Positions 1 to 7,906 of a stretch of 64,000 nucleotides of DNA are shown in pieces. A program made the translations under genes and the position numbers. The number at the start of each line of letters is the position of its first letter. Within the stretch, counting starts at the first letter, position 1. The stretch is from assembly GCF_019263585.2 (NCBI RefSeq), contig NZ_JADQDF010000001.1, positions 6,144,501 through 6,208,500 of the forward strand, in the 5' to 3' direction. This stretch comes from Pseudonocardia oceani (lineage in GTDB: Bacteria; Actinomycetota; Actinomycetes; Mycobacteriales; Pseudonocardiaceae). The notes below the pieces were generated by a model. It searched no databases. It saw only the letters and a program-made list of their open reading frames with translations, and was not told the origin of the DNA.

Positions 1-499
1 GCCGGCCCCGGGCGCGCAGGGCGTCCAGGGTCGCGGTGCGGCTCGGCTCGCGCGACAGGCCCGTGACCGTCACCCAGAAGACGTCGGCGTCGCGGACGGC
101 GTCGAGGTCGAGCTCCTCGGTGCGGATCACCAGGTCCGGCGCGGGGTCGCGGCCGTAGAAGTAGAGCGGGAAGTCGTCGGGCGGGAAGATCTCGCAGAAC
201 ACGACCGGCGTCGGGAGCCCGGGCACGGCGGTGACCTGGCGGTCGTCGACGCCGAAGCCGCGCAGGGCGTCGTGCAGGAACTCGCCGAACGGGTCCTGCC
301 CGGTGCGGGTGATCACCGCGCTGGCGCGGCCGTGGCGCGCGGCGGCGACCGCGACGTTCGTGGCGCTGCCGCCCAGGTACTTGCCGAACGACGTCACCTC
401 GCGCAGCGACACCCCGATCTGCAGCGGGTAGACGTCGACGCTGATGCGCCCCATCGTCAGCACCTCCGGCGCCGCCCCGACCCTGTCCTGCACTGGCAT
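1..499 (-). CDS. iolC: 5-dehydro-2-deoxygluconokinase (PfkB family), 3' end outside window
   Basis: Only the first ~166 codons are present; the gene runs off the left edge. The protein begins MPVQDRVGAAPEVLTMGRIS, then shows the PfkB N-terminal signature GGSATNVAVA around residues 32-41. After that comes the GQDPFGEFLHDALRGFGVDD stretch typical of IolC. IolC phosphorylates 5-dehydro-2-deoxygluconate in cytoplasmic myo-inositol catabolism. The ATG at 497-499 is preferred because GAGGGAG lies a few bases upstream; an inner ATG at 452-454 would also work. It is divergent from a GntR regulator, with a perfect palindrome in the gap, which suggests local control. Another PfkB sugar kinase is possible because the catalytic C-terminus is not visible. 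Confidence 0.8.
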   Translation of the reverse strand, partial: MPVQDRVGAAPEVLTMGRISVDVYPLQIGVSLREVTSFGKYLGGSATNVAVAAARHGRASAVITRTGQDPFGEFLHDALRGFGVDDRQVTAVPGLPTPVVFCEIFPPDDFPLYFYGRDPAPDLVIRTEELDLDAVRDADVFWVTVTGLSREPSRTATLDALRARGR

Positions 500-571
500 C
501 CCGACTCCCTCGTCGCGGTGGTGGTCCGATCCGCGGGGTCAGGTGTACTCTCACCGGGAGATCAGGTCAAC

Positions 572-589
572 ACTTTGTCCTGACAAAGT
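572..589. promoter_or_regulatory. Perfect palindrome, candidate operator of the GntR regulator
   Basis: ACTTTGTC-CT-GACAAAGT: eight-base arms with a two-base centre, both arms exact. It sits 20 bases before the GTG of the GntR gene and 73 bases before the divergent iolC start, so a bound regulator could control both. GntR proteins bind short palindromes of this size; that this one is the site is inferred from position. Confidence 0.65.
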
Positions 590-608
590 CGGCAGAAGGT
601 GGTGGATC

Positions 609-1352
609 GTGACGGAACGGGCCGTTCCCGAGGTGGCGCTCGACCGCACGAGCCCGGTCCCGCTGTACTTCCAGGTCGCGACCCGGTTGCAGCAGCTCAT
701 CGAGGACGGGGTCATGCCCGTCGGCAGCCGGCTGGAGAACGAGGTCGAGCTCGCCGAGCGCCTCGGTGTGTCGCGGCCCACCATGCGCCGGGCCATCGCC
801 TACCTCGTCGAGCGCGGCATGCTGGTGCGGCGCCGGGGGATCGGCACGCAGATCGTGCACCCCAAGGTGCGCCGGCCCGTCGAGCTGACGAGCCTCTACG
901 ACGACCTCGCGAAGAACGGCCAGGCCCCCCGCACCGAGGTGCTGCTGCTGGAGGTGCGCCGCGCGCCCGACCACGTCGCGGAGGCCCTCGGGGTGCCCGG
1001 CGGCCTGGACATCACCTGGATCGAGCGGCTGCGCCACTCGGGCGGCGAGCCGCTGGCGATCATGCACAACGCCGTGCCGCTCGACCTCCTCCCGCTCACC
1101 GAGGCCGACCTCGCCGAGCGCGGGCTCTACGAGCTGCTGCGCGCGGCCGGGCACGTGCCGCGGATGGCGAGCCAGACGGTGGGGGCGAAGGCCGCCACCG
1201 CCGCCGAGGCCCGCCAGCTCGGCGACCCCCGCGGCGCCCCCATGCTCACGATGGTGCGCACGGCGTGGGACGAGTCGGGGCGGGCTGTGGAGTTCGGCTC
1301 CCACGTCTACCGGGCCAGCCGCTACAGCTTCGAGCTGACGCTGACGAGCTGA
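609..1352 (+). CDS. GntR/HutC-family transcriptional regulator with UTRA domain
   Basis: This 247-residue repressor-type regulator has a winged-helix domain at ~20-85, including LAERLGVSRPTMRRAIAYL and RRRGIGTQIV, followed by a UTRA effector domain (~95-240). The GTG at 609 is chosen because AGAAGGTGG lies just upstream and the protein then starts close to the DNA-binding domain, as usual for the family. It is divergent from iolC, so a role in inositol or related sugar catabolism is likely, with an inositol-derived ligand (inference). The palindrome at 572-589 lies in its own leader and suggests autoregulation. Confidence 0.85.
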   Translation: MTERAVPEVALDRTSPVPLYFQVATRLQQLIEDGVMPVGSRLENEVELAERLGVSRPTMRRAIAYLVERGMLVRRRGIGTQIVHPKVRRPVELTSLYDDLAKNGQAPRTEVLLLEVRRAPDHVAEALGVPGGLDITWIERLRHSGGEPLAIMHNAVPLDLLPLTEADLAERGLYELLRAAGHVPRMASQTVGAKAATAAEARQLGDPRGAPMLTMVRTAWDESGRAVEFGSHVYRASRYSFELTLTS

Positions 1353-1376
1353 CGCCCCCCGACCCCTTCGAGCCGG

Positions 1377-2090
1377 TCAGTGGACGGTCGGGAACCCGAA
1401 GCACACCGGCACACCGTCGCTGAACAGCACGTGGTCGGGCGGCCCGTGCACCAGGTGTCCCAGGCCGACCGACGCGACCAGCCCGTCGTCGAGCTCGGTG
1501 ATCTCGGCGGTGCGCAGCGGCCACGGGGGATGGGCGTTGCGGACGTACAGCGTGCGGCCGAGGTGGGCGACGTGCAGGCCCCAGCGGGCGGTGAGGAACC
1601 GCTCCAGCTCCCCGTCGGCGGCGGGGCCGCCGGGCCGCAGGCCGACGCGGCTCTCCGCCCGCGTCCCGGGCCACCGCAGGCGTGTGGCGTAGCGGTGGAC
1701 GCCGTGCTCGGCGCGGTGGCGCATCCGCGCCCACCGGTACGGCAGCCCGAACACGGTGCGGGCCCCGGCGACGATCACCGCGCGGTCGGTGTCGAGGCCG
1801 AGGAACACCACACCGCGGCGGCCGGCGTCATCGACGGAGTACAGCCGCACGTTCGTCTCCAGGAACGTCCCCGCCCACGGCACGCCCGGCCCGTGCGCGA
1901 ACCCCGCCAGGACCATCCGGAACGGCACCAGCCCGACCCAGGTCCGCCCGTGGACGACGTCCGGGCGGACGCCGGGCGGGAACAGGTGCGCCACGTCCGC
2001 CGGGTCGACCGCCCAGTGCAGGAAGCCCACGTCCGACCAGCGCTGGCGCATGAGGTGGGGCCGGGGGAGCGCGGGGGCGGTGGGGGACAC
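1377..2090 (-). CDS. DUF2071 family protein (YqjF-like)
   Basis: This is a 237-residue protein with the DUF2071 pattern: MRQRWSDVGFLHWAVDP near the N-terminus, then LVPFRMVLAG, FLETNVRLYSV and a late LYVRNAHPPWPLRTAEI. The fold is related to acetoacetate decarboxylase, but no biochemical role is established. A GTG start at 2090 is taken because relatives carry a few residues ahead of the QRW motif; ATG at 2051 is the alternative. Neither start has a convincing ribosome-binding site. It converges on the GntR gene (24-base gap). Confidence 0.7.
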   Translation of the reverse strand: MSPTAPALPRPHLMRQRWSDVGFLHWAVDPADVAHLFPPGVRPDVVHGRTWVGLVPFRMVLAGFAHGPGVPWAGTFLETNVRLYSVDDAGRRGVVFLGLDTDRAVIVAGARTVFGLPYRWARMRHRAEHGVHRYATRLRWPGTRAESRVGLRPGGPAADGELERFLTARWGLHVAHLGRTLYVRNAHPPWPLRTAEITELDDGLVASVGLGHLVHGPPDHVLFSDGVPVCFGFPTVH

Positions 2091-2164
2091 GGGTCCGGGC
2101 AGAGGCACCCCTCCAGGCTGCTCCTCCCCGCGCCGGCCCGCGCGCCCACCGCGTCGGCCGGCGC

Positions 2165-2211
2165 GCGAACGGCACTCCCACCCCACCAGGTCGGGCGAGA
2201 GTGCCGTTCGC
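2165..2211. terminator. Long perfect hairpin, likely bidirectional terminator
   Basis: GCGAACGGCACTC (2165-2177) and its exact complement GAGTGCCGTTCGC (2199-2211) flank a 21-base GC-rich loop. No T-run follows, as is common in actinobacteria. It lies between the ABC remnant and the DUF2071 start. Confidence 0.6.
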
Positions 2212-2400
2212 TCAGGCCGGGGAGGCGCGCCACGCCGCGTGCAGGGCTGCGAACTCGCCCTCGCCCGCCAGCACCACCCGCGCCGGCGACACCAGCTGCC
2301 GCTGCCCGGCCGAGAGCCGCCCGCCGCGCTTGCGGACGTCGGTGTCGACGCCCTCGGGCAGCGCCTCGACGAACCCGCGCGCACCCACCGCGACGGTCGT
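2212..2400 (-). pseudogene. Remnant of an ABC exporter ATPase domain with internal deletion
   Basis: The last ~60 codons of an open frame read [18 protein letters not shown] then [14 protein letters not shown], which is the stretch leading into and including the ABC signature motif. Immediately after SPARVVLAG the frame jumps to [13 protein letters not shown], which resembles the extreme C-terminus of the same exporters. The Walker B, D-loop and H-loop regions between them are missing, and no Walker A or membrane domain is found upstream. I read this as a deletion relic of an MdlB/MsbA-type transporter. Confidence 0.6.
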
Positions 2401-2588
2401 GTCGAGCACGGAGCTGATCGTCTCCAGCGCCGCGGCCGCCCAGCGGACAGGGTGCCTGCTGCGGGGCCGGGCGGGGGAGGGCCGCTCATGGCTCCTCCGA
2501 CGGCAGGTCGGGATCGCCCGGGGCGCATGCGGGTTCGGCCGTGCTGTAGAAGGGTGAGGTCCGGTCACCGCGAGAAGGAGCACCCACA

Positions 2589-3611
2589 GTGTCGTTGAGG
2601 TCCGGGTCGTTGAAGATCGGCTACAAGGCGTCGGCGGAGCAGTTCGCCCCGCGCGAGCTGGTGGAGTACGCCGTGCGGGCCGAGGAGGTCGGGCTCGACA
2701 GCGCGGCGGTGTCGGACCACTTCCTGCCCTGGCGCCACGAGGGCGGCCACGCGCCGTTCGCGCTGAGCTGGCTGGCCGCTGTGGGGGAGCGCACCTCGCG
2801 CATCCAGCTCGGCACCTCGGTGCTGACGCCGACGTTCCGCTACAACCCCGCGGTGCTGGCGCAGACGTTCGCCACGCTGGGCCTGCTCTACCCGGGCCGC
2901 GTGATGCTGGGCGTCGGCACGGGGGAGGCGCTCAACGAGATCGCGGTGTCGGGCCGCGAGTGGCCGGAGTTCAAGGAGCGCTACGCCCGACTGCGCGAGG
3001 CCGTGCGGCTGATGCGCGAGCTGTGGACGTCCGACGAGCCGGTGTCGTTCGAGGGCGAGTACTACAGGACCGTCGAGGCCACGATCTACGACCGCCCCGA
3101 GCAGCCGGTCCCGGTGTACATCGCCGCCGGTGGCCCGCAGATGGCGAAGTACGCGGGCCGCGCGGGCGACGGGTTCATCTGCACCTCGGGCAAGGGCATG
3201 GAGCTCTACACCGAGAAGCTGCTGCCGGCCGTCGCCGAGGGCGAGGAGGCCGGGGAGAAGGAGCCCGGCTCGGTCGACCGCATGATCGAGGTCAAGATGT
3301 CCTACGACCGCGACGCCGACAAGGCCCTGGAGAACTGCCGGTTCTGGGCGCCGCTGTCGCTCACACCCGAGCAGAAGCACAGCGTCGACTCCTCGGTGGA
3401 GATGGAGCGCCTGGCCGACGAGCTGCCGATCGAGCAGGTCGCCAAGCGCTGGGTCGTCGCCTCCGACCCCGACGACGCCGTCGCCCAGATCAAGCCCTAC
3501 ATCGACGCCGGCCTCAACCACCTGGTGTTCCACGGCCCCGGCCACGACCAGGAGCGCTTCCTCACCCAGTTCTCCGAGGACGTGCTGCCGCGGCTGCGGG
3601 AGCTGGGATGA
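2589..3611 (+). CDS. fgd: F420-dependent glucose-6-phosphate dehydrogenase
   Basis: This 340-residue TIM-barrel enzyme oxidises glucose-6-phosphate to 6-phosphogluconolactone and delivers hydride to F420, feeding F420H2-dependent reductases. It matches mycobacterial FGD almost throughout: [16 protein letters not shown] near the start, [18 protein letters not shown] (~41-58, with the F420-binding Asp-His), [28 protein letters not shown], and [12 protein letters not shown] near the end. The GTG start follows GAGAAGGAG at a good distance. The last base pairs overlap the next gene (ATGA), so the two are co-translated. A Ddn-type candidate consumer of F420H2 lies at 32.8-33.2 kb. Confidence 0.93.
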   Translation: MSLRSGSLKIGYKASAEQFAPRELVEYAVRAEEVGLDSAAVSDHFLPWRHEGGHAPFALSWLAAVGERTSRIQLGTSVLTPTFRYNPAVLAQTFATLGLLYPGRVMLGVGTGEALNEIAVSGREWPEFKERYARLREAVRLMRELWTSDEPVSFEGEYYRTVEATIYDRPEQPVPVYIAAGGPQMAKYAGRAGDGFICTSGKGMELYTEKLLPAVAEGEEAGEKEPGSVDRMIEVKMSYDRDADKALENCRFWAPLSLTPEQKHSVDSSVEMERLADELPIEQVAKRWVVASDPDDAVAQIKPYIDAGLNHLVFHGPGHDQERFLTQFSEDVLPRLRELG

Positions 3612-4393
3612 GCGATCCCGTGTCGTCCCCCGCCGTGGAGCAGGACGGGCGCGTCCTGCGCGCCCGCGTGGCGCGCGGGCGGCACGGCACCCTCGACGGC
3701 GAGGCGCTGCCCGTCATCGCCGAGGCGCTGGCCGTGCTCGACCCGGCCACCACCGGCGCGGTGCTGCTGGTGTCCGAGGGCGACAGCTTCTGCACCGGCG
3801 GCGACGTCCGCGCCTTCGCCGGCGCGCAGGACCGCGGCGGCTACGTGCGCTCGCTCGCCGAGTCCTTCCACGTGTTCCTGCGGGCGCTCGTCGAGGCACC
3901 GGTGCCCGTGGTCGCGGCGGTGCCGGGCTGGGCGGCCGGGGCGGGCATGAGCATCGTGTGCGCCTCCGACCTCGCCGTGGGCGGCCGCTCCACGAAGCTG
4001 CGCCCCGCCTACCCCGGCATCGGGTTCTCCCCGGACGGCGGCATGACGTGGACGCTGCCGCGGATCGTCGGCGCGGGCCGGGCCCGGCACATCCTGCTCA
4101 CCGACCGCGCCGTCGACGCCGCCACCGCGCTGGAGCTCGGCCTGCTGGCCTCCGTCGTCGACGACGGCGAGGTGCGGGCCGAGGCCGAGCACACCGCGCA
4201 CCGCGTGGCCCACGGGCCGACGGCCGCGCTGGGCCGGATCAAGGGGCTGCTGGGCTCGTCACCGGACCTGCCGCTGGCCGAGCAGCTCGCCGCGGAGGCG
4301 GCGGCGATCTCGGCGAGCGCCGCCGGACCGGAGGGCGCGGAGGGGCTCGCCGCGTTCACCGAGAAGCGGCCGCCGGACTTCCACCGCGGCTGA
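3608..4393 (+). CDS. Enoyl-CoA hydratase/isomerase family protein
   Basis: This is a 261-residue crotonase-fold protein. The oxyanion-hole segments are [13 protein letters not shown] (~60-72) and [18 protein letters not shown] (~108-125), followed by [19 protein letters not shown]. The usual acidic residue in the second active-site loop is replaced around FSPDGGMT, so hydratase versus isomerase activity cannot be called. The ATG overlaps the fgd stop by four bases. Nothing in the sequence explains the link to F420 metabolism beyond co-transcription. Confidence 0.85.
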   Translation: MSDPVSSPAVEQDGRVLRARVARGRHGTLDGEALPVIAEALAVLDPATTGAVLLVSEGDSFCTGGDVRAFAGAQDRGGYVRSLAESFHVFLRALVEAPVPVVAAVPGWAAGAGMSIVCASDLAVGGRSTKLRPAYPGIGFSPDGGMTWTLPRIVGAGRARHILLTDRAVDAATALELGLLASVVDDGEVRAEAEHTAHRVAHGPTAALGRIKGLLGSSPDLPLAEQLAAEAAAISASAAGPEGAEGLAAFTEKRPPDFHRG

Positions 4394-4404
4394 GCGAGCA
4401 CGAC

Positions 4405-4438
4405 GGAGGACCGGTGCGCCACGGCGCACCGGCCCTCC
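4405..4438. terminator. Bidirectional hairpin between convergent genes
   Basis: CCGGTGCGCC (4411-4420) pairs exactly with GGCGCACCGG (4423-4432), with partial extension into GGAGG/CCTCC outside. It lies between the convergent enoyl-CoA hydratase and ChaB genes. Confidence 0.65.
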
Positions 4439-4447
4439 TGCGATCGG

Positions 4448-4873
4448 TCAGTCCTTCTTGCGCGCCTTGGCCGTCTCGCGCTCGCCGGCCTTGCGCACCG
4501 CCTCCACCAGCTCGTCCTTGTTCATCGACGAGCGGCCGGGCACGTCGAGGCGCCGGGCCAGCCCGAGCAGGTGGTCCTTGGTGGCGTTGGCGTCGACGCC
4601 ACCGGCCGTGGGCAGGTCGGTGTCGGCGCCGCCGCGCTCGGCCTGCTCGTCGGACGGGCCGTACTCGTCCTTGGGCTCCCAGTGGTCGCCTACCTTCTCG
4701 TGGGTGTGCTTCAGCGCCGCGAACGCCGTGCGGCGGGCGCGGGCGCCGTCGCCGTCGTAGGTCTCCATCGCGGACTCGTAGGTCTTCTCCCACGTCCGCT
4801 CGGCCTTGGCGTCGGAGCGCTCGACCGTGCTCGGCAGGGCCTCCTCGCCCGAAGGAACCTTCTCGGGGGGCAC
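4448..4873 (-). CDS. ChaB-family protein with C-terminal SAP/Rho-N-like segment
   Basis: This is a 141-residue acidic protein. Residues ~10-72 match the ChaB fold (LPSTVERSDAKAERTWEKTY, then RRTAFAALKHTHEKVGDHWE). The C-terminus (~95-141) has a helical ATKDHLLGLARRLDVPGRSS / MNKDELVEAVRKA pattern resembling SAP or Rho N-terminal nucleic-acid-binding motifs. ChaB was named a cation-transport regulator, but in actinobacteria it is usually a small stress protein of unknown role. It is last in a three-gene minus-strand set, three bases behind DUF4235. Confidence 0.8.
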   Translation of the reverse strand: MPPEKVPSGEEALPSTVERSDAKAERTWEKTYESAMETYDGDGARARRTAFAALKHTHEKVGDHWEPKDEYGPSDEQAERGGADTDLPTAGGVDANATKDHLLGLARRLDVPGRSSMNKDELVEAVRKAGERETAKARKKD

Positions 4874-4876
4874 CGC

Positions 4877-5185
4877 CTACACCTCCGCTCGACGCGCCGG
4901 CGCGTCGAGGAAGCGCCGCACGCCCTTCATGCCGTAGCGGTCGACCGCGGTCTTGATGAGGCCGAAGACCGCGCCCTGGATCGTGGCGGCCAGCAGCACC
5001 TCGCGGGTGCTGTAGTCGTCCGAGAGCGGCTGCGGGGTCCCGTCCTCGTCGGACACCCGCTTCCACACCAGACCGAACACCCAGCTCGCGATCATGCCGC
5101 CCAGCACGCCGAACACCAGCCCGAACGGCTTGTAGGCGATCTTGCCGAGCGGGCTCAGCTCGTTCCCGTCCCCGCGGCGGCTCAC
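4877..5185 (-). CDS. DUF4235 membrane protein
   Basis: This 102-residue protein has two hydrophobic segments: KPFGLVFGVLGGMIASWVFG at ~17-36, and ~65-85 around LLAATIQGAVFGLIKTAVDR. This is the DUF4235 arrangement of a small integral membrane protein of unknown function. The GTG start at 5183-5185 overlaps the stop of the upstream gene (GTGA), so translation is coupled. It belongs to the candidate stress-regulated trio with the gene upstream and ChaB downstream. Confidence 0.75.
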   Translation of the reverse strand: MSRRGDGNELSPLGKIAYKPFGLVFGVLGGMIASWVFGLVWKRVSDEDGTPQPLSDDYSTREVLLAATIQGAVFGLIKTAVDRYGMKGVRRFLDAPARRAEV

Positions 5186-5394
5186 TGCGCCCGCCTCTCG
5201 GCGCCGGTCTCCTCCGCGTACGCGGGGTCGTCGCCGGCCACGCGGCCGACGAACTCCTGGTTGGGGCCCGTCCCCGTCGTGCTGGTGGTGTCCGGGGTCT
5301 CCTCGGGCTCGTTCGAGTCGTTCTCGCGACCGCCGGCCTCGCGGGCGTTCGCGAGGGCGGGGTCGTTGGGGACGTCGTCCTCTGGTCCGTGCAT
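5182..5394 (-). CDS. Small hydrophilic hypothetical protein
   Basis: This 70-residue, very acidic and probably disordered protein begins MHGPEDDVPNDPALANARE. It has no recognisable domain. The ATG at 5394 is taken because a sigma-B/F-like promoter (5403-5430) would place the transcript start almost on it. It is first of the operon leading into DUF4235 and ChaB. A longer version starting further upstream is possible but would contain the promoter. Confidence 0.5.
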   Translation of the reverse strand: MHGPEDDVPNDPALANAREAGGRENDSNEPEETPDTTSTTGTGPNQEFVGRVAGDDPAYAEETGAERRAQ

Positions 5395-5402
5395 GGCGAC
5401 GT

Positions 5403-5430
5403 GTACCCGTACGGAGCGCTCGTGACACAC
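5403..5430 (-). promoter_or_regulatory. Sigma-B/F-like promoter of the DUF4235-ChaB operon
   Basis: On the minus strand, GTGT is followed 16 bases later by GGGTAC, close to the actinobacterial general-stress consensus GTTT-N14-17-GGGTAT/C. The -10 ends nine bases before the ATG at 5394. Read by eye only. Confidence 0.45.
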
Positions 5431-5469
5431 CCGCTGTGATGCACGTCGTGCCACCCGCGGCCCGTGCGG

Positions 5470-5495
5470 GTTTGCCGGACCGGGGGCCGGGGCAT
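5470..5495 (+). promoter_or_regulatory. Sigma-B/F-like promoter of the RsbW-like gene
   Basis: GTTT (5470-5473), a 16-base spacer, then GGGCAT (5490-5495), one base from GGGTAT. The predicted transcript start falls within a few bases of the GTG at 5505, which supports that start codon. It is divergent from the similar promoter at 5403-5430. Confidence 0.4.
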
Positions 5496-5504
5496 CCGTG
5501 CACC

Positions 5505-5930
5505 GTGAACGACGGTCGCACCCTGAGCCAGGGCGGTAGGCCCCGGCTCCGCCTGCGGCACCGGGCCGATCCGGTCGAGCTCGGACGCATCCGCCGCCAG
5601 ATCGCCGGGTGGGCGCAGCGCTCCGGGGTGCCCGAGGACGTGACCATGGACCTGCAGCTCGCTGTGGGCGAGGCCGTCGCCAACGGCGTCGAGCACGCCT
5701 ATGGTGCCGACGACGAGGGCACCGTCGAGGTCGACGTGGAGGTGCGCGACCAGCCGCCCGCGGCGGTCGTGGTGCGCGTGGCCGACCACGGGACCTGGCG
5801 GACCGCGCCGACCGTCACCGGCTACCGCGGACGCGGCCTGCTCATGATCGAGCGGCTCGCGCAGCAGGTGCAGGTGCTGTGCTCGCCCGGGGGCACCGAG
5901 GTGTGCTTCGAGATCCGGTACCCCGGGTGA
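5505..5930 (+). CDS. RsbW-like anti-sigma factor / serine-kinase ATPase
   Basis: This 141-residue HATPase_c_2 protein has the N box QLAVGEAVANGVEHAYG, the G1 box ADHGTWR and the G2 box YRGRGLLMIERLA. Such proteins bind a sigma factor and phosphorylate a STAS antagonist, releasing the sigma factor when the antagonist is dephosphorylated. No sigma factor gene is adjacent; a MEDS-STAS protein lies 2 kb away, but its STAS lacks the usual phospho-serine. GTG 5505 is chosen from the promoter position; ATG 5439 is the alternative. Confidence 0.8.
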   Translation: MNDGRTLSQGGRPRLRLRHRADPVELGRIRRQIAGWAQRSGVPEDVTMDLQLAVGEAVANGVEHAYGADDEGTVEVDVEVRDQPPAAVVVRVADHGTWRTAPTVTGYRGRGLLMIERLAQQVQVLCSPGGTEVCFEIRYPG

Positions 5931-5935
5931 GGGTG

Positions 5936-6796
5936 CTAGCGGAAGGTGCCGGGCACCGATCCGCCCGCGACCAGGCGGCGCGTGGCGCCCGAGGCGCGCA
6001 CCGAGCGCAGGCCCGGGAGCTGCACCGCGGAGCGCGGCATGACCGAGCGGGAGCGCATGACGGGCCACGCCGGGCTGGGCGGCATCAGGGAGTCGAGGCC
6101 GAACGCGGGGGCGGCGCCGACGCTGGAGCGCAGGAGCTCCTGGTACTCGTCGTACTCGGCGACGGCGGCGGCGATGTTGCCCTGCGCCAGGTGCGCCTCG
6201 ATGAGGGCGCGGCGCGCGGACTCGCGGCTGGGGGCGGCGTGGACGGCCTGCTGCGCGAGCGCGACGGCCTCGTCGTACCGGGCGGCGGCGGTGAGGCGCA
6301 GGCTGCGCTCCTCGGTGGCGTGCAGGCGGAGCTGGCGGAACCGCTCGCGCTCGACGACCAGCCACGCGGCCGTCCAGCCGGGCAGGATGTCGGCGGCGAG
6401 CAGCGCCAGGTCGGGGTCCTCGACGGCGGGGACGTCGGGCAGCGTGCGCAGCAGCGCCATGGCCTCGGCGAGATCGACCTCGACGTCGGGGGCCAGCGAC
6501 AGCGCGCCGTCGGCGTCGGTGACCAGCAGCCCGGGTACGTCGACCGCGAGCACGGCGTCGTCGAGCAGGCGCATCGCGGCCGCGACCGGGACGCCCGGCC
6601 ACAGGTCGACGGCGAGCGCGGCGCGGCGCTGGGGCCGCGGGTGCACCGCGAGGTAGGCGACCACGCGGCGCGCGTCGGCGCCGAGGGGCACCGCGGCGTG
6701 GTGCGCGTGGAGGGTGAAGGAGCCGAGGACGGTGACCCGGTGGGGCACGGTCGTTCCGGCCGGCATCGTGCGAGATCGTCGCTGATCCGAAGGCAT
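5936..6796 (-). CDS. SARP-like regulator: winged helix plus BTAD domain
   Basis: This protein has 286 residues. Residues ~18-90 look like the SARP/AfsR DNA-binding module (VTVLGSFTLHAHHAAVPLGA, then LAVHPRPQRRAALAVDLWPG). Residues ~100-235 form a BTAD helical repeat region (EVDLAEAMALLRTLPDVP; TAAARYDEAVALAQQAVHAA; LIEAHLAQGNIAAAVAEYDE). The ~45-residue basic tail is low-complexity. SARPs activate secondary-metabolite genes, but no cluster is adjacent. Here it sits between two partner-switching loci, so a general regulatory role is as likely. The start is the ATG at 6796. Confidence 0.7.
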   Translation of the reverse strand: MPSDQRRSRTMPAGTTVPHRVTVLGSFTLHAHHAAVPLGADARRVVAYLAVHPRPQRRAALAVDLWPGVPVAAAMRLLDDAVLAVDVPGLLVTDADGALSLAPDVEVDLAEAMALLRTLPDVPAVEDPDLALLAADILPGWTAAWLVVERERFRQLRLHATEERSLRLTAAARYDEAVALAQQAVHAAPSRESARRALIEAHLAQGNIAAAVAEYDEYQELLRSSVGAAPAFGLDSLMPPSPAWPVMRSRSVMPRSAVQLPGLRSVRASGATRRLVAGGSVPGTFR

Positions 6797-6961
6797 GGCT
6801 GTCCCGGTCTGTGGTGGTGCCGATGATGACCCGTCTGCAACCGTATGGCGCCGAGTCCGCAGAGAAGTGTTCTCCGGCGACGACCACTTGCCAAGAGGCT
6901 GCTTCGTCACAGTTGCCGGGCGACGTGCGGCCGGACGGGTGACGATCGCGAGCATCATAGC

Positions 6962-7906
6962 TCAGGGCGCGGCGCGGACCCGCACGTGGGTGCCGTGCTC
7001 GTCCGACCAGACGTGCAGCAGGTCGCAGAGCTGACGGGCGATCCACAGGCCGCGCCCCCGGGGCTCCGACGGGTGCGGTGACGCCATCCCGGGCAGCGGG
7101 TCGGCGAGCGCGCCGGTGTCGTGCACCTCGCACACCAGCCCGCCGCCGGTGGCCCACACGTGCAGCTCCGCGGCGGGGCCGCCGTGCTCGACGGCGTTGG
7201 TGGCGACCTCGTTGACGGCGAGCACGACGTCCTCGGTGCGGTCGTCGGTGAAGCCCGCGGCACCGGCGAGCCCGCGCACCGCGCGCCGGACCTCCTGCAG
7301 CTGCCACGACCGGAACGACACCGTCACGTCCGGCACGCCGAGCAGCAGGGGAGGGGCGACCGGGTGCGAGGCGAGGACCTCGCGCGGCGCACGGTGGCGG
7401 GCGTTGGCTCGCAGGTCACCGTGCACGAGCACGTGCGGGTGGTTCTCCGCGGCGCCGTCCAGCACGCACTGGTGCAGCGGCAGCTCGGGGAAGAAGCAGG
7501 TCAGGCGCACGGGCAGCTCGGCGAGCGCGATGTTGACGGCCGCGTCGAGCTCGGTCCAGAAGCTGCCGTCGGGGCCGTCGAGGTCGGGCTGGTGCTCGGT
7601 GAGCACGGTGATCGGCCCCGCCACGGTGAGCTCGCGCAGCTCGCGTCCGCGTTGCAGCGCCACGGTCTGCCCGGAGCCGTCCACGACGGGCCGGGCCAGG
7701 ACGTGCAGCGGCGCGCCCGTGCCGAGCTCGGCGCGCAGGGCGGCCTCGGTGTCCTCCTGCAGCGACAGCGCCACCTGCTCGTCTCGCACGAGCGCGTGCT
7801 CCACGAGCGGGACCAGCTGGGCCAGCAGGTCGGTGCGCGAGGAGTGGTAGGCCGCGGCGTGCACCAGCTTCGGTGCCGCGCTCGCGGGAGTGCCGGTGAT
7901 CCTCAC
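6962..7906 (-). CDS. MEDS sensor domain fused to an RsbW-like ATPase
   Basis: This 314-residue protein has an N-terminal MEDS (DcmR-type sensory) domain of ~170 residues starting KLVHAAAYHSSRTDLLAQLV. It is followed by an anti-sigma-type HATPase with N box LAVNEVATNAVEHGGPA, G1 EVHDTGALADPLPG and G2 EPRGRGLWIARQL. The GTG start overlaps the stop of the MEDS-STAS gene by four bases, so the pair is made together. MEDS binds an unidentified ligand or metal. The architecture suggests that signal input directly tunes a kinase/anti-sigma activity (inference). Confidence 0.8.
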   Translation of the reverse strand: MRITGTPASAAPKLVHAAAYHSSRTDLLAQLVPLVEHALVRDEQVALSLQEDTEAALRAELGTGAPLHVLARPVVDGSGQTVALQRGRELRELTVAGPITVLTEHQPDLDGPDGSFWTELDAAVNIALAELPVRLTCFFPELPLHQCVLDGAAENHPHVLVHGDLRANARHRAPREVLASHPVAPPLLLGVPDVTVSFRSWQLQEVRRAVRGLAGAAGFTDDRTEDVVLAVNEVATNAVEHGGPAAELHVWATGGGLVCEVHDTGALADPLPGMASPHPSEPRGRGLWIARQLCDLLHVWSDEHGTHVRVRAAP

